In this document: piece after piece, positions 1 to 11,329 of the stretch
Position numbering within the stretch: position 1 is the stretch's first letter
Layout: every line of letters begins with the position of its first letter
Source of the DNA: Triplophysa rosa
Lineage: Eukaryota; Chordata; Actinopteri; Cypriniformes; Nemacheilidae
NCBI RefSeq assembly: GCF_024868665.1
Contig: NC_079902.1
Coordinates: 12,614,550 to 12,678,549 of the forward strand
DNA: 64,000 nt
Direction: 5' to 3'
Translations under genes and position numbers: made by a program
The notes under the pieces: model-generated
What the model was told of the DNA's origin: nothing
Seen by the model: only the letters and a program-made list of their open reading frames with translations
Databases searched by the model: none

Positions 1-925
1 CTGAAGATATGTATTTTTTTATAACATTCATCTATAGTGCACAAACATCCACAGCGACACTCATATTCAGCAGCTGTGGCTGACTGCTTTTTGCTTGCCT
101 CCCCTGAATTATTTCTGTCTCGCTTAGCCAGTAAAGACTTGAAAAGACCATTTGAGTTACAAGAACATATTCTAAAAGCGTTTCCTACGTCACCGGCTCT
201 ATTTTCACCTGACAGTTCCTTCCTCGTGCCATCTTCAAAGGTGCAGAAAGCACTCAGGTACAGCTAGCTCTTCAGTCACGGTGTGAGAGGTTAGCATAGC
301 CTCGCCTCCATCTAAACCTCTGTGGTGCGTGATGGGCTGGGCTCAATTCAGCCAAAAATCGAAATACTGTTATCTACAATTTCATGCAGCCTTATGTCAT
401 TCCAATGTAGTGTAACTTGTGTAAAATGATCTTTCATTAAAAGTCTATGGGGACCAGGGGCAGTCAAGCTACAGAGAAAAAGTGCAAAGGACTCATGAAC
501 TTTATTTAACCGTCTTTCAGTGACAAACAGAATGAAATTCATACGATATTCATTCATTATATGAGCATTATTATATTGAGTAATTAAATAGGGTTAACAG
601 TGATTGTTTATTTTATGTACATTTTTGTGTACTGCTTCTTTAAATATAGCTTAAGGTTTGCGTATGGAGTTATCCTCTATATAAATCCGTAACTGTCCTC
701 CTCAGTTATTACAAGATGTCTGCTTGCCAGATCAGTGAATTACTTTTGTGTGTGTTCATTTGTGAGTGTGCACGAGCATCAGCCACCATTTTGTGTAAAC
801 TATAGGAAATCAGGACTTGTGTAAAGTAACTACTCATTATGATCCAGTCTAATTCATATACTGAGTGCACGAGATGCTGCTTAGATGACAGAAAATCACA
901 CTAAACCTACAAATCCTCCAGATCC

Positions 926-1335
926 TTAAAGGGATACTCCACACAAAAATGAAAATTCTGGCATGAATTACTCCCTTCCAAATTGTTCCAAACCTGTAAA
1001 AATGTATTTGTTCTGTTGAACACAAAGAAAGATATTTGGAAAAAATTTAGCAACTGACATTTCTACCATAGTAGGAAAAAATGAAAATGGTAGTAATAAC
1101 TACCATTGAACTTTTTACTTTGCTTAATTCTTTAAAATATCTAATTTTGTTTTCAATGGAACAAAAAATATATACAATGTTTCCTACTATGGTAGTCAAT
1201 GATGTCCCAGAAATGTCAGCTGCTAACATTTTTCCAAATATCTTTCTATGTCTACAGAACAAAGAAATGTATGCAGGTTTGGAACAACTTGAGGGTGAGT
1301 AAATGATGACAGAATTTTCATGGAGTATCCCTTTA
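926..1335. mobile_element. Angel-like inverted-repeat element
   Basis: Flanked by TTAA at both ends. The left end (ttaaagggatactccac) is the reverse complement of the right end (tggagtatccctttaa), and much of the interior is also palindromic (ccatagtagg against cctactatgg). It carries no ORF of its own. Angel elements are common MITEs of cyprinids; TTAA flanks suggest a Kolobok/piggyBac-type source. Confidence 0.85.
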
Positions 1336-3054
1336 AATCTGAATCTCTTATGGAAATACAGTAGTTCACCCCCCCCAAACTCTATATTACTTTAGTAACT
1401 TCCATATTCTTATGCATAATTTTACAAAAAATCAAGTAATTAATTTGGGGAAAATAACAGCATATAGGTTTGGAGAAAGATGAGGGTGGGTAATTTTTTA
1501 TATCTTTGATATATGATATTGCAGTGGTGCCAGTTGTATCCACCCTTAAAATATATTGAAACAATAGGCTAACAAAATAATGTGTTTACTCTGAAAAGTC
1601 TTTCTGATGCATTATCTCACTATCTTGTATTCCTAATTGGCAGAACACTTTCAAAACAGGCATAAAAAGGCTTGAGAAGCCTTTGGCAAAAATAGAGTTT
1701 ACTGTGAAAAACTATGCGCTGGCACCTGAGAACAATTTAGCTCGTACCCCAAGCATGAAGCATGAAGGAACAAAATACTAATAAAAATGACAAACGTATC
1801 TCCAGTATTTTTATTTCAGTCAAACATAATTTTGAAGTGTTTGTGAAAAGGGCTTTGTGACAATTGGCACACCCCCTCACAAAAGAGCATAATGTAAGAG
1901 CAAAGCAGCGCGCATAATTCCTCTGTACACATGTAAGAACATCCTGGACAATGAACTGCACCCACTGAAATATTCTGGCACAGTTTAGTCACAGTAAACA
2001 GTGCACAATGCAAAGCAACATACAGTATATGTACACCATCATCATAAAAGTCACCATCAAAAAGATGAGTAATAATCTTTGTGTTTTATCATACAAGTAC
2101 AGCAAACAAGATAAAAGATTATAAGGACAAATGTCAAGCAGTACCACTCGAGTACAGGATCTAGCGATATGTGACCCGGAGTGTCCGTGTCCTGGAGAGA
2201 GGCTTACACCACCACTGCTCACCCAAACATTCTATACTGGATTAAAAAAGCCACAGGGATGACAAAGGGGTAAAGTGTTGCAGTCACACGCCCGGGGCTT
2301 TCAGGGACAAACCTAAATAATTTTATCACCCCACACCACCTCCGGTGACCAAACACTTCCATTCGTGTGCAGGGTTATGCATCCCCAGTGCAAGGCGCCT
2401 TTAAAAAGTTCACGAGAGATGATCTACAGGCCAGCGCAGTGTATATACAAAGTTTGTTTGGTTTATAAAAGCACAACTATGAGATGTATAATGGCAGTGA
2501 CAGTCTGAGCAGACCCGGTCTGAAGGTTCAGCTGAGCCAGCCAAATCGCTGTGACAGGGGCAGGTGAACAAGTGGTGCCACAGCTGGCTGAGAGAAGCCA
2601 CAGTTAATCATACAGCTAACATTCACCTCAAAGTTCATGAAAGAATAGGGCTATAATGATAATGACGGCTATATTTAACCCTGTTTTCAAAGCAGCTTGC
2701 AGTGGTTTCACTTGCTTATTTATTCCCATCTATGAGCGGCTGTTTTGAGGTAATTTAGGGAAAGAATCATTATGAAGATTTAACAAAGTTTGAGAAATTC
2801 TTTTATGTCTCATTCTGTCATAATATTACAGATTAAGTCAACATTTATCAATTTGTCTTTCTTGTTATGAAAATAAAATGGGATATGCATGATGTTTCAC
2901 AATAATTCTCTATTCTACTAATGTTCTATCAATATTTCACAGTAAATCAATATCTTCGTCAGTGTGAATATTAGTATACTTCCCCTGGGCGTCTCGGCGG
3001 TTCCAGAAGTGTTCGAGTTTTTTTCTCTAAAAGAGCAAATTTCTCCAGCATGGC

Positions 3055-4560
3055 ATGTCCAGCTGTTCTCGTGGGTGCAACACACTTATCGAGGAGGGGG
3101 ACGGACACGAGGTCTGCTTCCAGTACGCTGGGGCAGCCCTTGTGGATACATCCTTCCTGCACTGCGGGCGGTTGACGATTCAGACATCACGTCACGGGTG
3201 GCTGTGTTCCCACGGGACTCCACCAACTCGTCTGCTTCGTCCGCTACGGCGAGCAGCGAGGGTGATATGAGGAATACTGTGAGCGCTAATCCGTCAGCCA
3301 CCGGCTCACGGACTGTTCGCACCTCGTCTCGCTCGTCTGACCATTCCCCATGAGACGGTCCCACCGTCTCGTTCCTCAACCACGTATTCGGAAACGGTGC
3401 GTGATGATGAGACATCCGTTGCAGCATCAGAGGGTGACTTACTGGCATCAGACTCCGACGATTCCTCGGAGCTCCCTCCCTCGGGGGGTCGAGCCCAGGA
3501 AGAAGCGGACGTCGAAATGTCAGCCATGCTTTCCCGGGCCGCCGGCATTGGGTTGCAGTGCACCGCACTGCCTCTCCAAACGCTCACGGCTGGATACATG
3601 GTACCTCGGGTTTGAGAGCGGCTCCAAGCTGCACTCGCCCCCAGTGCCGTGTTTTCCCGGAAGTGCATGAGGAACTTAGTACGACCTGGAACGCCCCCTT
3701 TCAGCGCGTGCACGTCAACTAGTTCCATCGCCCTTTCTTCCCTCGATGGTGGGGCAGCTAGAGGATACGTCGATGTCCCCCAGGGGCTCGACCTAGACTC
3801 CCGTCCAAAGCATGTAGGTTTTTCAGCATCTTAGGTGTTGAGAGCTTACTCTGCTGCGGGCCAAGCTGTCCCCTCTCTCCACGCTATGGCCATCCTGCAG
3901 GTCCATCAGGCCAAGGCGTTGAGAGAGCTCCACAAGGGTAAGACCGACCCAGCGCTTATGCAGGAACTCCGCGCCGTCACCAACCTCGCTCTACGGGCGA
4001 CCAAGGTGACCGCGCGGGCCCTGGGTCGGGCGATGTCCACACTTGTGGTCCAGGAGAGACACCTCTGGCTGAACCTTGCAAAGATGAGTAATGTCGAGAA
4101 AGTCCGCTTTCTCGACGCACCCATCTCGCAAGGGGGAGCTGTGTGGTGATACTGTCGAACCGCAGTTCGGCCGCCCTCTGGCCGTCGAGATCCCGTGCAC
4201 AGTCTACTTCCCAGCAGCCCTGGTCCTCTTCGACGCCTTCCGGTTTCGACGCCCCCCACGCAGGCGGCCCCCCGGAAGAAGACATCGAAGAGGAGACTAC
4301 CACCCCGTCAGCAGCCGTGGCGGAAGCCGAAGCGACCCTCATGGGAAGACCCCAGGGAGATCGAGAATACCTTCGGGCCCGACCCCAGCCATTCCATCGC
4401 TGGTTGGTCGATCCAGGACGGTTCCTGCCCCATCCCAACAGCCCACTTCTAAGAGTTTTTCTCTCTCTCTGGGTGTTTATCACAGCCGCTCTCACCCTCT
4501 ACACGACGGTGTTCGGCAACTCGACGTTGCGTCACGGCGAGACCCAATGTCGAGGATAAT
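3055..4560 (+). pseudogene. DIRS gag-like region, broken
   Basis: Pieces in several frames. The start (3055) has a Cys-containing stretch, MSSCSRGCNTLIEEGDGHEV. The best-preserved part is 3835-4149 (104 codons) with AILQVHQAKALRELHKG and ERHLWLNLAKMSNVEKVRFL, an alpha-helical block typical of DIRS gag. A Pro/Arg/Ser-rich tail follows, scattered over frames. Stops at 3832-3834 and about 4147-4149 and frame changes make it non-functional. Confidence 0.75.
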
Positions 4561-4825
4561 CATCAGCCTAAGCACTCTCAATCGATTGTGCGTTGTGCTA
4601 CATCATCGCCAGGCAGGTAAAACAGCAGAGTCGATCTCCTCTCCGGGGGCCCCCCCACAGCGAGGGATCCGCACTGCCGGCCATCGAACCACCCCCCGGG
4701 AGGTCGATGAAGCAGAACGTACCCCTAGCCTCCCTGGATCGGTCCCTGGGAGCCTGACAAGGCTTCCCAAACCGTCACGGTGACTACGGGATACGATCCG
4801 TCTCGGCTGCGCGGTCCACCCCCCC

Positions 4826-5898
4826 TTGACGCCCGCCCAAGTTTCGGGGCATCCTCTCAAACCTCAGTCAGAGGCAAGGATGCTCCCGTGCTTCGGGCCG
4901 AGGTCACCACCCCTTTGGAGAGGAAGCGATCGTGCTCGTCCCTCTAGCCGAGATGTTCAACGGGTTTTACAGCCCGTACTTCATCGTCCCCAAAAAGGGG
5001 GGTTGCTAGATCTACGTACCCTAAACAGGCACCTACTCAAGCTGCCGTTCAGGATGCTCACGCAGAAGCGCATCCTGGCATCTACCAGATGTCAAGATTG
5101 GTTCATGGCAATCGACCTGAAGAACGCTTACTTTCATGTCTCGATTCTCCCTCGTCATCGCCAGTTCCTACGGTTCGCTTTTGAGGGTCGGGCATATTAG
5201 TACAGAGTCCTCCCTTTCGGTCTGTCCCTGTCCCCACGAGTCTTCACGAAGATCGTGGAAGCCGCACTCACTCCCCTCAGGGAGAGAGGTGTGCGGGTAC
5301 TAAACTATCTCGATGACTGGCTCATTTGACACACTCGCGAGATCTGTTATGTACACACAGGGACCTAGTGCTTCGGCACCTAGATCGATTGGGACCACAG
5401 GTCAACCGAGAAAAGAGCAAGCTCTCCCCTGCGCAGAGCATCCTCTTTCTTGGTATGGAACTCAACTCTGTCTCTATTACAGCGCAACTGACTACAGAGC
5501 TCGCTCAGTCAGTGTTGAACTGCCTGGAATATTTCAAGCAGTCAGCGGTCCTCCTGAAACAATTTCAGAGGGTCCTGGGACACATGGCATCCTCGGCGGT
5601 GGTGATACCCCTCGGGTTGATGCACATGAGACCGCTCCAACACTGGCTACAGAGTCGAGTTCCCTGGAGAGCGTGGCACACCGGCAGCAGGCGGATGGTG
5701 ATTACGCCTCTCTGCCAACGCACCCTAACTCCTTGGTCTTCAATGACCTTTCTATGGACGGGGGTCCCTCTCGGGCAGGTCACGAGGCGCGTCGTGGTGA
5801 CGACAGAAGCCTCCCTGCAGGGTTGGGGTGCCGTGTGCAAAGGGCACGCAGTGTCGGGGCGAAGGCTACATGCCCAAAGTTCCCACCACTCCCCCTAG
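4826..5898 (+). pseudogene. DIRS reverse transcriptase / RNase H, broken
   Basis: The fingers/palm reads LLDLRTLNRHLLKLPFRML, then FMAIDLKNAYFHVSI and FLRFAFEGRAY up to an in-frame TAG at 5198-5200. The frame continues through VLPFGLSLSPRVF to the catalytic YLDDW at 5306-5320, and stops again at TGA 5327-5329. A change of frame near 5325 (probably a one-base loss) opens 5326-5898, which carries the thumb (QVNREKSKLSPAQSILFLG) and the RNase H block around VVVTTEASLQGWGAVCKG. The polymerase catalytic Asp pair survives, but the gene is dead. Confidence 0.85.
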
Positions 5899-6384
5899 AC
5901 ACCAGGTGGTGAACTTACAGGCGCTCCCCACCAGGGAGGAAGACCCAACCCCATCCATGTTGTGTCCAGTACGCGCATTGCGCCTCTGCTTGGACCGCAC
6001 GCAGAACCGCAGGAGCTCTGAGCAGCTCTTTGTCTGTTTTGGAGATCAGCAGGGAGGGCTGTCTCAAACAGAGATTGGCGCACTGGATCATGGACGCCGT
6101 CACTACGGAGTACTTGTCCTAAGATCGCCCACGCCCACTGGGTGAGAGCTCTCTCCACATGGAGTATAGCCTCCTTGTGGGCACTGGCTCGAGGCGCCTC
6201 TCTGGCAGACATCTGCAGAGCTGCGGGTTGGGCTACACCCATCACCTTCGCGAGGTCCTACAGCCTCTGCATAAACCGGTATCAGCTCGAGTCTTGCAGG
6301 CATCAGGCAAGACCGGCGGCCGGTAGGGTGTACGCCTATGACAGTACCTTCCCCCCCTTTCTTCTAGGGGGGTCGGCGTACTAA
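5890..6384 (+). pseudogene. DIRS tyrosine recombinase, C-terminal part, broken
   Basis: An N-terminal piece reads LCPVRALRLCLDRTQNRRSS with EQLFVCFGDQQGG. A frame change follows near 6060, and the last part opens at 6142 (80 codons) with ASLADICRAAGWATPITFAR and the putative nucleophile in FARSY. Where the family has an H-x-x-R box this copy reads L-S-T-W (about 6151-6162), so catalysis would be lost even without the frameshifts. The upstream half of the recombinase is absent. Confidence 0.78.
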
Positions 6385-6620
6385 ACTAGCCTCCCTTGTT
6401 CCCCCACTGGGTGAAGAACAGGCACTCCATCCATCACTAAGCAAGCACCTCCTGCGGGCGGGCTGGGCAGAGCAGCCCTGCCCCATAGGCCGGGTACCAA
6501 CTGAGTTATCCACAACATAGCTCTAACCGGACCTAGTGCTACCGGACGTTGTAACGGCATTTTCCATAGGAACCCCATCTGTCGGCTTGACACAACGTCG
6601 AGAGACCGACAGAAAGGGAA

Positions 6621-6949
6621 CGTCTTGGTTACGGATGTAACCTCAGTTCCCTGATGGAGGGAACGAGACGTTGTGTCCGTCTTGCCACAACACGTGCTGC
6701 CCACTGCAGCAGTCGTGAGAGGTCTCAGGCTCCTCAGAACAAAGGTGAATGAATGAGGCATGCCGTCTCCCTTTTATACCCGGATATCCGGGGGCGGAGT
6801 CTGGCATGCAAATTTCATTCACCAATTTCATTGGCCTTTTCTAAGAAGTCAGAAGCGATTGGTTCTCAGGGACGAACCCCATCTGTCGGCTCGACACAAA
6901 GTCTAGTTCCCTCCATCAGGGAACTGAGGTTACATCCGTAACCAAGACG
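6621..6949. repeat. DIRS terminal inverted arms
   Basis: Arms 6621-6664 and 6906-6949 are perfect 44-base reverse complements, with partial matching continuing inward (gacacaacgtct against gacacaaagtct). A related direct repeat, gaaccccatctgtcggct, occurs at about 6571 and 6877. This fits an internal complementary region next to a terminal repeat. Confidence 0.85.
6771..6863 (-). promoter_or_regulatory. Promoter-like block in the DIRS terminal repeat
   Basis: Read on the minus strand there are, in order, GGCCAAT and CCAAT-type boxes, the octamer ATTTGCAT (6806-6813), a GC box (tccgcccc), a ccggatatccgg palindrome and TATAAAAG (6771-6778). Order and spacing are those of a Pol II promoter. Being in the inverted 3' repeat, it points back into the element. 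Activity is inferred. Confidence 0.6.
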
Positions 6950-7094
6950 ATAATTGTAGACATTTCTAGTGTTGTCAAATGTGATAATCTGAAATATACA
7001 ACGGTCACAAAACTGTAATAAAAAGGGTATTTTTACATTTTTAAAATGATGTTCATTAAGTCAAATTAACATTAATTAATGTTTTTCTATTACT

Positions 7095-7369
7095 TTAAAG
7101 GCATAGTTCACCCAAAAATAAAAATGATGTCATCATTCATACCTGTATGACTTTCTTTCTTCTGGAGAACACAAAAGACGATATTTTGAAGAACGTTGGT
7201 AACCGAACAGCAACGCTACCCATTCACTTCTATTGTATGGACACAAAACCAGTGCAAGTGAATTGGGTTCAATTTCACAACATTCTTCGAAATATCTTCT
7301 TTTGTGTTCTGCAGAAGAAGGAAAGTCATGAGGGTAAATGATGACAGAATTTTCATTTTTGTATGACCT
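7095..7369. mobile_element. Angel-like element, right end worn
   Basis: Starts ttaaaggcatagttcaccc. It contains the paired blocks cttctggagaacacaaaaga and tcttttgtgttctgcagaag, and ends in gatgacagaattttcattttt without a clean TTAA terminus. Confidence 0.8.
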
Positions 7370-9029
7370 ATCACTAACTCATCAATTTAACCAACTTCAA
7401 CTTTATTGTAAAGGTCATACAACATGCAACCAGGTTTTTAAACTCAGGTTAATATCATTTAAACTTAAGACACTTGTAAAGTCAATTTGATCTAATTTAA
7501 AAATTTGAGGCAGCTTTTGAAATAAAGGTTTAAAGTTTTTTACAGGACAAGATTCCAGACGTCCCTCAAATGCCCATAGTGTCGAAAAAGAAGGACTGGC
7601 ACTACGTGAGAATGCAAGAATGACAAGAAGAAAGAGTGACAAACAGTACAAGGCTGGAGGGCGTCCAGATGTGTCAGAAGGGAGAGTCTAAAGGGTACCA
7701 GAGGGATTAGACAAATCTGGATTAGATTACAATAAATCCCTTAATTTCCTTTTAATTCAAAGTCTAATCATTAAAGGCAGTTTTTAACAGCCAGCTGCCA
7801 CCAGCTGCAACACACAAACACCATTTCTGACAAATGTTTCAAGTTCTGTCAACATTAGTTAACTTTCATCATCTACTTACTCAAACCCTGCCTTTCATTT
7901 TCTCCCCGTGGCTTTTTCTCTCTAATTTAACAAACCTCTGTAACATCTACAGAACTGCTGTCAGATTGTAATGTCTCCATGTGTGTCCACTGATGGCTCA
8001 TCTGCCAGATCTTTCTCCATCTGTTGCAACCTGGGGAAATCGATGAATAAACATGTCTCTGTATCTAGAGTCAATATTCTGGATAGGCAGCTCATTTATT
8101 GTAACTGTTGCTGTGGCTTCAGTTTGCTCATTACAGAAGTGAATTTGCATTAACTCCCTGTGTAACCGCCCCTGTCAGGCTTTCCTAATTGGACTTGGCC
8201 AGAGACCCTTGGGACCACAATCCAACAAAGGCTCTCACTGAATCAAGACAAGCACTGGGGGCTTCATCCAAATTCTTAAATAATCAATGTGTTTCTATGG
8301 CAACAGCTACACTGGCCGCTGCATTGACTAGAAAGAGCGTGTAGAGTCCACCCTTCCTCGTTCGTTTTTTCTTTGGACATATGCTGGTAACGCCATTGTT
8401 AAGTTGTACTTGTGAACACAGCTTGGCGATGTCACACTGGGCTGTATTTTAATCACATGGAGTATTTGAAAGGTATTGTCAAGCCTCAACAATCAAATCC
8501 ATCAGTGCCAGACAGCATTGGGTGTGTCCATGCTTGAGATCACCCTTGACATTTCAAACCATATCAATTTCATTTCTAAACATAACCCTCTGGATAAAGG
8601 AGAGCTCTCATTTCATGAAAAGCAAACACATCCGGGATGGATATTAAAGCCTAGTATGATTAAAAAACATGTTTAAATTGGTCTGTTTTGAAAAAAAAAA
8701 TTATACTATGGTTATTATCATCAGCATGTTATTTTGCACAGAGAATGTAAAACCTTGTTACGTAGGTCATTTAAAAAGAACATTACTGTGTCAGATGAGT
8801 AAAGAATTTTATAACATGAATACACACATATATATTTTATATTAATAAAGTAGGGATGTACGGACAAAATAATTAATTCTTATATTATCACAATATTTAT
8901 TGGAAAATAAAGCAAATAAAATAAGATATCATTCAAATTTATCTTTAATTTTATGTTGTGTTCTCTTTTTTTGGCCAATGAATTATATTCAAAATACAAG
9001 GAGAAAGAGAGATGTAACCATTGTGGCTC

Positions 9030-9324
9030 TTAAGGGGAAAGTTCACCCAAACTTGAATATTAATTTACTCAATCTCATATCATTCCAAACCAGTATGAGT
9101 TTCTGTCTTCTGCAGAACACAAAAGAAGAATTTTTGAAGAACGTTGGTAACCATACAACATTTCCCCCCATTGACTTCTATTATACAGACACAAAACCAC
9201 TCAGACATTTCTCGAAAAATCTTCTTTAGTCTTCCACAGATAGAAAGAGTCATATACAAGTGGTGAATGAGATGAGGATGAATAAAGTGATGACATCATT
9301 CATATTTTTTAGAGGATCCTTTAA
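9030..9324. mobile_element. Angel-like element
   Basis: TTAA-flanked (9030 and 9321). Left end ttaaggggaaagttcaccc; central pair ctgcagaacacaaaagaaga and a worn partner; right end aggatcctttaa. Confidence 0.75.
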
Positions 9325-9503
9325 AGCAAGATAAAGCAATTTACATTATTATTATTATTATTATTATATGTATTCACAAAATATCAATAATCAATGATAT
9401 TGATATCACAGTTTTTGTCAATACTGTTATATTGTGACAACCCTTATAAAGAGTCAACAAATTGTGTTTTATTTATCTATTACTTATACTGTATACAGTA
9501 CAG

Positions 9504-9640
9504 TAGGGCTGCACCATTAATCGTATTTTAATCCTGATAACGGTTTTTGCTTCCCACAATTAATTGAGCATAATAGTTGTGATATTAATGCTTTAAAAGC
9601 AAGCACAAAACTCGTGATGAGGTCGGAAAATCATCACAAA
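9504..9640. mobile_element. hAT-type terminal fragment
   Basis: tagggctgcaccattaatcg followed by an AT-rich tract is the typical start of a cyprinid hAT non-autonomous element. No matching right terminus is seen, so it is a fragment. Confidence 0.4.
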
Positions 9641-9943
9641 GCTTGTATCTTTTAAACTGCCACTTTACAGGAAATACAAAACACAACATTTTTTCACTGC
9701 ATTTCTACTATTTTAATACTTTTAATACTGCAAAACCCACAGAAAGACATGAAGGGTGACCAATGATTTAAAAACAAAAGAACAAGAAATCAATCATTCC
9801 GAAGGTCACAAAATGTTAATATTTGTGGTGGAGAGTATTTAGATGTTTGATAGCATGCTTTGAAATACGGTATTGAAAATGTTCAATGGCAGCAGATTAT
9901 AACATATTCATTAGCTTTAAAGTATAGGCTATATAGGATAGGA

Positions 9944-9990
9944 AAGTCGCTTTGGATAAAAGCGTCTGCCAAATGCATAAATGTAAATGT
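9944..9990 (+). repeat. SINE 3' tail fragment
   Basis: gtcgctttggataaaagcgt then ctgccaaatgcataaatgtaa: the conserved 3' end of fish tRNA-derived SINEs, without the tRNA-like head. Confidence 0.75.
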
Positions 9991-10100
9991 TATTAGGACG
10001 GATGGTATGCTGGAACGCAGGGCGTGTAAACAAAAGGCTTGTTTAAATTCATCAGAAGAATTAGAGTTAAGAATTTAACTATTACGATAACAAGAGCCTT

Positions 10101-10164
10101 TTAATAAGTAGTTCACACAAAAACTAAATGACAGTTTTAATTTTAGTGTGAACTATCCCTTTAA
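10101..10164. mobile_element. Minimal (64-base) Angel-like foldback
   Basis: TTAA at both ends. The left arm tagttcacacaaaaact pairs with the right arm ttttagtgtgaacta. The whole middle is missing, leaving little more than the two termini. Confidence 0.65.
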
Positions 10165-11329
10165 GCCATCAGCCATTTTTTATCCTCCAAGTTACTGAAG
10201 CACAGCCAGGCAACATGTTCTATTTGGTCATGGTGAGCAAACCCAAATGAGCTGCAGAAAGGTCACCAGTCTGACCTACAGCTCCAGCTAAATGACAATA
10301 TTAAATATTACAGCCACGATAAATAAACAACACCACCCTGAACGATTGTGCGTTTACAGATCTTCTGTGATAAATAGCGAGTTATTCAGCGCCAGTCTGA
10401 CTAGCGGATGCTGATGATGAGAAACACATCAGCAGAATAGGGCTTAATAATTCAATCTAGGCTGCCCTGTGTGATCACACTGTTGCCAGGTTACGTGAAC
10501 CACTGCCGCAGCAGTGCTGTAATCATCCCTCCATCATTACACTGTGAAAACAGCCTCAGTCACCATTGAGATGAGAAGTCAGAGCGCTCTGCATTCTATC
10601 ACTACAGGCCAAGACAGAATATGATACATCACAGCATTTCCTGGAGAGAATTTTTGTGGAGAGTTTTCATTTGGTTCATATAGAATGAATGAAACGCATA
10701 ACGGGAGCGACGAGTCCTTCGCTCGCTTTTTCAGTGCTACTGGCTGGTTGCTACCCGTTGTTGCTAAGCTGAGAACTGTGCCCACTCCTCTGCATCGGGG
10801 CCTGTGCCAAAAACATGGAATACACACAGAAAAATATCTGAAAGCAGCGCTATCGAAGCCATCGTTATGAAAAAATGACTTTAATATGACCTCATGCATT
10901 GCTTTAAAGGATAGCTCATACAAATAAAAAATTATCGTTTATTATTCTTACATGTGTTCTTTCAAATCTGAATGACTGTCCTACAATAAAAGTGGACGGT
11001 GACCAGAGGTTGTCAACCCACTGAAACGGGAAGTAAGGGCGAAACATGATAAGTTGCCCCTCCCTCTTTTATAATAGCCAATAGCATTTAGTTTTCCTCA
11101 GCCTGAAATTTATTGAGAAGCTGGCGTGCAGAATGATGTCATAAAAATGACTGATTTGTTTTGGAAGTTTTGAATGCTTACGTCTTCTATATACAAATGC
11201 TAGAAACGTTTTGGAGCATAGTGAATAATAGTGATATAATAAATTAATAGTGGATAATAAAAATGATCCTTATAGAAGTATAATATATTCTGTAACACTT
11301 TACAATAAGGTTGTATTTGTTAACATTTA

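Larger units (their letters stand above)
2983..6949 (+). mobile_element. Decayed DIRS-type tyrosine-recombinase retrotransposon
   Basis: A GC-rich block in AT-rich surroundings. In order it holds a gag-like region (about 3055-4560), a reverse transcriptase/RNase H region (about 4826-5890), the C-terminal part of a tyrosine recombinase (about 5890-6384), and a 3' terminal region with inverted arms at 6621-6664 and 6906-6949. This order, the recombinase in place of an integrase, and the inverted terminal structure are the DIRS hallmarks. All reading frames are broken, the 5' inverted terminal repeat is not found, and sequence between RNase H and the recombinase appears deleted. It sits inside the presumed dlg3 intron, opposite to the gene. 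Confidence 0.88.

Noticed and set aside
3086..4495. Long minus-strand ORFs in the GC-rich block
   Set aside because: Shadows of the plus-strand DIRS gag region in GC-rich sequence.
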